Part shown: positions 5,546 through 7,440 of the stretch, piece after piece
Layout of the letters: each line of letters starts with the position of its first letter
Numbering within the stretch: position 1 is the stretch's first letter
Assembly: GCA_903970565.1 (NCBI GenBank)
Contig: CAJCJE010000694.1
Span: 1 to 7,440, forward strand
Source of the DNA: Candidatus Melainabacteria bacterium
GTDB taxonomy: Bacteria; Actinomycetota; Actinomycetes; Mycobacteriales; Pseudonocardiaceae
Length of the DNA: 7,440 nucleotides
Direction: 5' to 3'
Made by a program: the position numbers and the translations under genes
Notes under the pieces: model-generated
The model's input: only the letters and a program-made list of their open reading frames with translations
What the model was told of the DNA's origin: nothing
Databases searched by the model: none

Positions 5546-6072
5546 TCCCGTCCGCGATGACCATCGACGATCCGAGCTGCGCGGTCGCGCACGGCGCCGC
5601 TCCGGCTCCCACCGCGACCCGCACCCTGGTCGCCGTCTTCGCCTCCCCGGTCGCCCGCTACCTGCTCCGCTACGGCCAGGACCTCGGCTTCCGGCCGATC
5701 CTCGTCGAACCGCAGCCGGCTCGCCTGGCCGACTTCCCGGTCGAGGGCGTCGAACGCCTTGATGCCGTCCCGGCCCTGTCCGACTCCGCCGACCTGGTGG
5801 TCACCGACCACCACCGGCCCGAACTCGGCCACCTGCTCCGCGACGCCCTGCGCACCCCGGCCCGCTGGATCGGTCTGCTCGGCAATCCCCGTCACCCCGG
5901 CCCGCACCTGGCCGTACTGCGCGCACTCGACGTGTCCGAACCCGAGATCGCCCGCGTGCACCGCCCGGTCGGCCTGAACATCGGCTCCAGGACCCCCGCG
6001 GAAATCGCCATCGCCACCCTGGCCGGCCTCCTCGCCGACCGCAACGGCCGCCCCGGCGGCTTCGACTTCTGA
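5527..6072 (+). CDS. Stand-alone XdhC Rossmann-domain family protein
   Basis: This 181-residue protein matches the C-terminal Rossmann domain of the XdhC/CoxI family. Known XdhC proteins bind and sulfurate the molybdenum cofactor for xanthine dehydrogenase-type enzymes. Recognisable segments are the first beta-alpha-beta (LVAVFASPVARYLLRYGQDL, 34-53), VVTDHHRPELG (91-101, like the family VxTHDxELD), RWIGLLGNPRH (113-123, like YIGxLGSRRR) and RPVGLNIGSRTPAEIAIATL (146-165). The N-terminal XdhC_CoxI domain is absent and residues 1-33 look disordered. The usual glycine-rich GAGHVA loop is replaced by ASPVAR (39-44), so nucleotide or cofactor binding may be altered. No molybdoenzyme gene lies in the window, so the substrate is unknown. 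ATG 5527 and the in-frame ATG 5557 both lack a Shine-Dalgarno; 5527 may be leaderless (CACACT at 5515-5520 as a weak -10), and a start at 5557 would clear the hairpin. Confidence 0.75.
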   Translation: MSEPGPVPSAMTIDDPSCAVAHGAAPAPTATRTLVAVFASPVARYLLRYGQDLGFRPILVEPQPARLADFPVEGVERLDAVPALSDSADLVVTDHHRPELGHLLRDALRTPARWIGLLGNPRHPGPHLAVLRALDVSEPEIARVHRPVGLNIGSRTPAEIAIATLAGLLADRNGRPGGFDF

Positions 6073-6096
6073 CCCAGCTCGTGCCGTGCTGGGTCA
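6070..6096. terminator. Bidirectional hairpin carrying both convergent stop codons
   Basis: TGACCCAGC (6070-6078) is a perfect inverted repeat of GCTGGGTCA (6088-6096), giving a 9-bp stem around a 9-base centre. The first three bases are the TGA stop of the XdhC-like gene. The last three, read on the - strand, are the TGA stop of a reverse reading frame (6094-6096). A symmetrical hairpin between convergent gene ends is the classic arrangement of a shared two-way terminator, though no T-run is present on either side. Confidence 0.6.
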
Positions 6097-6258
6097 ACCC
6101 GTCGCCAGGTGTTCGGCCAGTTCGGTCGGTTCCGGAAGACGCATGATCCGATCGGTACCGGGCAACGGCACATGCACGCGATCGGTCCACCGGCGCGGAA
6201 TCCGGTCAATGCCGTGAGCGGTGGCCTTCAAACCCAGTATCGACGGACGGCACTCACC
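6094..6258 (-). pseudogene. C-terminal remnant of a convergent gene, possibly ADP-ribosylglycohydrolase
   Basis: Read leftward, this frame encodes about 54 residues ending in a TGA that lies in the shared hairpin. The text LKATAHGIDRIPRRWTDRVH followed by VPLPGTDRI and LPEPTELAEHLATG reads like real protein: most codons end in G or C and the composition is balanced. HGIDxIPxRWxDR resembles the C-terminal helix of ADP-ribosylglycohydrolase (DraG/ARH) proteins, which remove ADP-ribose from targets; this is from memory of the family, not a search. The catalytic metal-binding Asp motifs expected upstream are not visible. The frame stays open on the - strand to 6366 but looks like non-protein sequence there and collides with the + strand ORF at 6282. 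I infer a gene whose 5' part was lost in a rearrangement near 6250-6280. It could instead be a chance frame. Confidence 0.4.
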
Positions 6259-6281
6259 TGACCACGGAGCAGCGGAGGCGC

Positions 6282-6680
6282 TTGGGTTATCTCCTCGATC
6301 TGACCGGAAACTTCTGGCGGATCGTGGTCGAGAAGGACGACTTTCCGGACTGGGGCGGCGAAGCACCGTCGGTGTGGCTTAATGCCGGGACGGCCGGTTC
6401 GAATGGCGCGCTAAAGTGGGTTGACCGGGACGAGGTGTACATCCCCGCAAGTGGGGAGCGGTATGTGCACGAGCCGGCCCATTTTCTGCCGTATTTCGAT
6501 TGGTCCGGGACGCAGAGCGGCGTTCACGTGGCTTTGCGGGTGCCGATGGATCAGGTCTCCGCAGCTGCCTCGGAGGTTATTGCGACACGATGGCGGCCTA
6601 CCTGCGTCGAGTGGATCGCGGTCGATCGTAGGCTCAATCTCGTTGGCGGCATGACTGGTACCACTTGGCGTCGGCGCTGA
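6282..6680 (+). CDS. Hypothetical Trp-rich protein, start uncertain
   Basis: I do not recognise this 132-residue product. It is rich in tryptophan (8 residues: 12, 24, 32, 46, 74, 104, 111, 129) and acidic in its N-terminal half, with segments NFWRIVVEKDDFPDWGGEAP (10-29), WLNAGTAGSNGALKWVDRDE (32-51) and HVALRVPMDQVSAAA (82-96), and ends WRRR. No signal peptide or membrane segment is seen, and it has a single Cys. The only listed-type start is TTG 6282, with GGAGG at 6274-6278 just 3 bases upstream, which is too close for good function. The frame is open back to a TGA at 6144-6146 without ATG or GTG, so it may be a gene cut at its 5' end. Codons end in A or T more often than in neighbouring core genes. 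It lies beside a broken - strand gene, consistent with accessory DNA inserted between metK and priA. Confidence 0.5.
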   Translation: MGYLLDLTGNFWRIVVEKDDFPDWGGEAPSVWLNAGTAGSNGALKWVDRDEVYIPASGERYVHEPAHFLPYFDWSGTQSGVHVALRVPMDQVSAAASEVIATRWRPTCVEWIAVDRRLNLVGGMTGTTWRRR

Positions 6681-6686
6681 TTGCCC

Positions 6687-6709
6687 GGTTCGTGATCTTG
6701 GCACGAATC
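6687..6709 (+). terminator. Candidate terminator hairpin after the hypothetical gene
   Basis: GGTTCGTG (6687-6694) pairs with CACGAATC (6702-6709) as an 8-bp stem with one G-U pair and a 7-base loop, starting 6 bases after the stop codon at 6678-6680. No T-run follows. Its place directly behind an ORF end and about 100 bases before priA suggests that it closes that unit. Confidence 0.45.
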
Positions 6710-6807
6710 ACCAGCGAAGCGCGCCGCAGCCGGAGCCGGCCCACGGGGTTAGTCATCGGAAGGCGGTCGCCGCATGATCGTCGGCGGGTTCTGGTAAACC
6801 ATCGCAC

Positions 6808-7440
6808 ATGACCAGCAGGAACGCGCCACGTCGGGGAGAGCGGCTGCCGGCTGCCCACCTTTCGGTGGCGCGGATCTGTGTCGACGTGCCGCTCGCGCAT
6901 CTTGATCGGCCCTTCGACTACCGGGTTCCGACTGATCTGGACGCGGACGCGGTGCCTGGTTGCCGGGTGCGGGTCCGGTTCGCCGGGCAGCTGGTCGACG
7001 GGTTCATCCTGGCGCGGGTCGAGGAGTCCGAGCATCAGGGCACGCTGGCGTTCCTCGAACGGGTGGTGTCACCGGAACCGGTGCTCTCGCCGCAGTTGGC
7101 CGAGTTGGCCCGGGTGGTCGCCGACCGTTATGCGGGAATGCTGATCGACGTGCTGCGGTTGGCGATTCCGCCCCGCCATGCCAGGACCGAACGGGAACCT
7201 GCCGTCGAACCGGTCGCGCCGCCCCCGGCACCGGACATCACCGGCTGGCAGCGGTATCCGCGCGGTGCGGGTTTTCTCGACGCGGTACGGGATGCGAAGC
7301 CGAGGGCGCGGGCGGTCTGGCAGGCGCTGCCGATGGAGGACTGGCCGGCCCGGTTGGCCGAGGCGGCCGCGGTCGTCGCGGCGACGGGCCGGGGCGCGGT
7401 GCTGGTCGTGCCGGACTATCGCGACGTGGCGCGGCTGCAG
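6808..7440 (+). CDS. priA: Primosomal protein N' (PriA), N-terminal part (partial)
   Basis: The first 211 residues of the replication-restart factor are present; the gene runs off the right edge with no stop. PriA recognises stalled forks and loads the primosome. Visible features match the actinobacterial PriA N-terminal 3'-DNA-binding domain: VARICVDVPLAHLDRPFDYR (20-39), GCRVRVRFAGQLVDGFIL (51-68), RVVSPEPVLSP (85-95), DVLRLAIPPRHAR (114-126) and the later AVWQALPMEDW (169-179) that leads into the ATPase-like region. Actinobacterial PriA is generally reported to have degenerate helicase motifs, but those lie outside the window. ATG 6808 has no Shine-Dalgarno, so initiation may be leaderless; a GTG at codon 20 is the next option, closer to where conservation begins. 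The 127-base gap before it holds only a hairpin (6687-6709) and no clear promoter. Confidence 0.93.
   Translation, partial: MTSRNAPRRGERLPAAHLSVARICVDVPLAHLDRPFDYRVPTDLDADAVPGCRVRVRFAGQLVDGFILARVEESEHQGTLAFLERVVSPEPVLSPQLAELARVVADRYAGMLIDVLRLAIPPRHARTEREPAVEPVAPPPAPDITGWQRYPRGAGFLDAVRDAKPRARAVWQALPMEDWPARLAEAAAVVAATGRGAVLVVPDYRDVARLQ

Noticed and set aside
4116..5624. 502-codon open frame on the - strand opposite metK
   Set aside because: It is the reverse of the strongly conserved metK frame, and the translation is Gly/Asp/Val-rich filler. Long antisense frames are expected at this GC content.
1..7440. CRISPR arrays, insertion sequences, tRNA or rRNA genes, attachment sites
   Set aside because: I read through both strands and saw no repeat-spacer pattern, transposase-like protein, terminal inverted repeats or RNA gene signature.

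Overview
This window is high-GC actinobacterial DNA. It reads almost entirely on the + strand through a well-known housekeeping block: carB (3' end), pyrF, mihF, gmk, rpoZ, coaBC, metK and, at the right edge, the start of priA. A mycobacterial-type integration host factor, an adjacent carB-pyrF pair without pyrD between them, and frequent GTG starts point to Mycobacteriales or a close relative such as a Nocardia-like or Pseudonocardiales genome. The sequence alone does not fix the genus.

Layout. Positions 1-1244 hold the last two steps of a pyrimidine operon, with pyrF overlapping carB by 4 bp. Positions 1245-1540 are a 296-base regulatory gap: an AT-rich palindromic cluster, then a long leader rich in small hairpins, ending in a strong Shine-Dalgarno for mihF. 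Positions 1541-2811 hold mihF, gmk (4-bp overlap) and rpoZ. After a short hairpin comes coaBC (2863-4107). metK (4287-5483) has its own promoter and a short leader with competing stem options near the ribosome binding site.

The accessory part lies between metK and priA (5484-6807). It holds a stand-alone XdhC Rossmann-domain protein, a decayed convergent gene end on the - strand that resembles the C-terminus of an ADP-ribosylglycohydrolase, and an unrecognised Trp-rich ORF without a good start codon. A hairpin carrying both convergent stop codons separates the XdhC gene from the remnant. This stretch looks rearranged.

Together the core genes supply nucleotides (UMP, GDP), cofactors (CoA, S-adenosylmethionine), an RNA polymerase subunit, a nucleoid protein and the replication-restart factor. 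I see no CRISPR array, IS element, phage, RNA gene or obvious new defence system. The best leads are a sharp codon-use change inside pyrF, the mihF leader, the metK leader, two strong hairpins that include start or stop codons, and the broken interval before priA.
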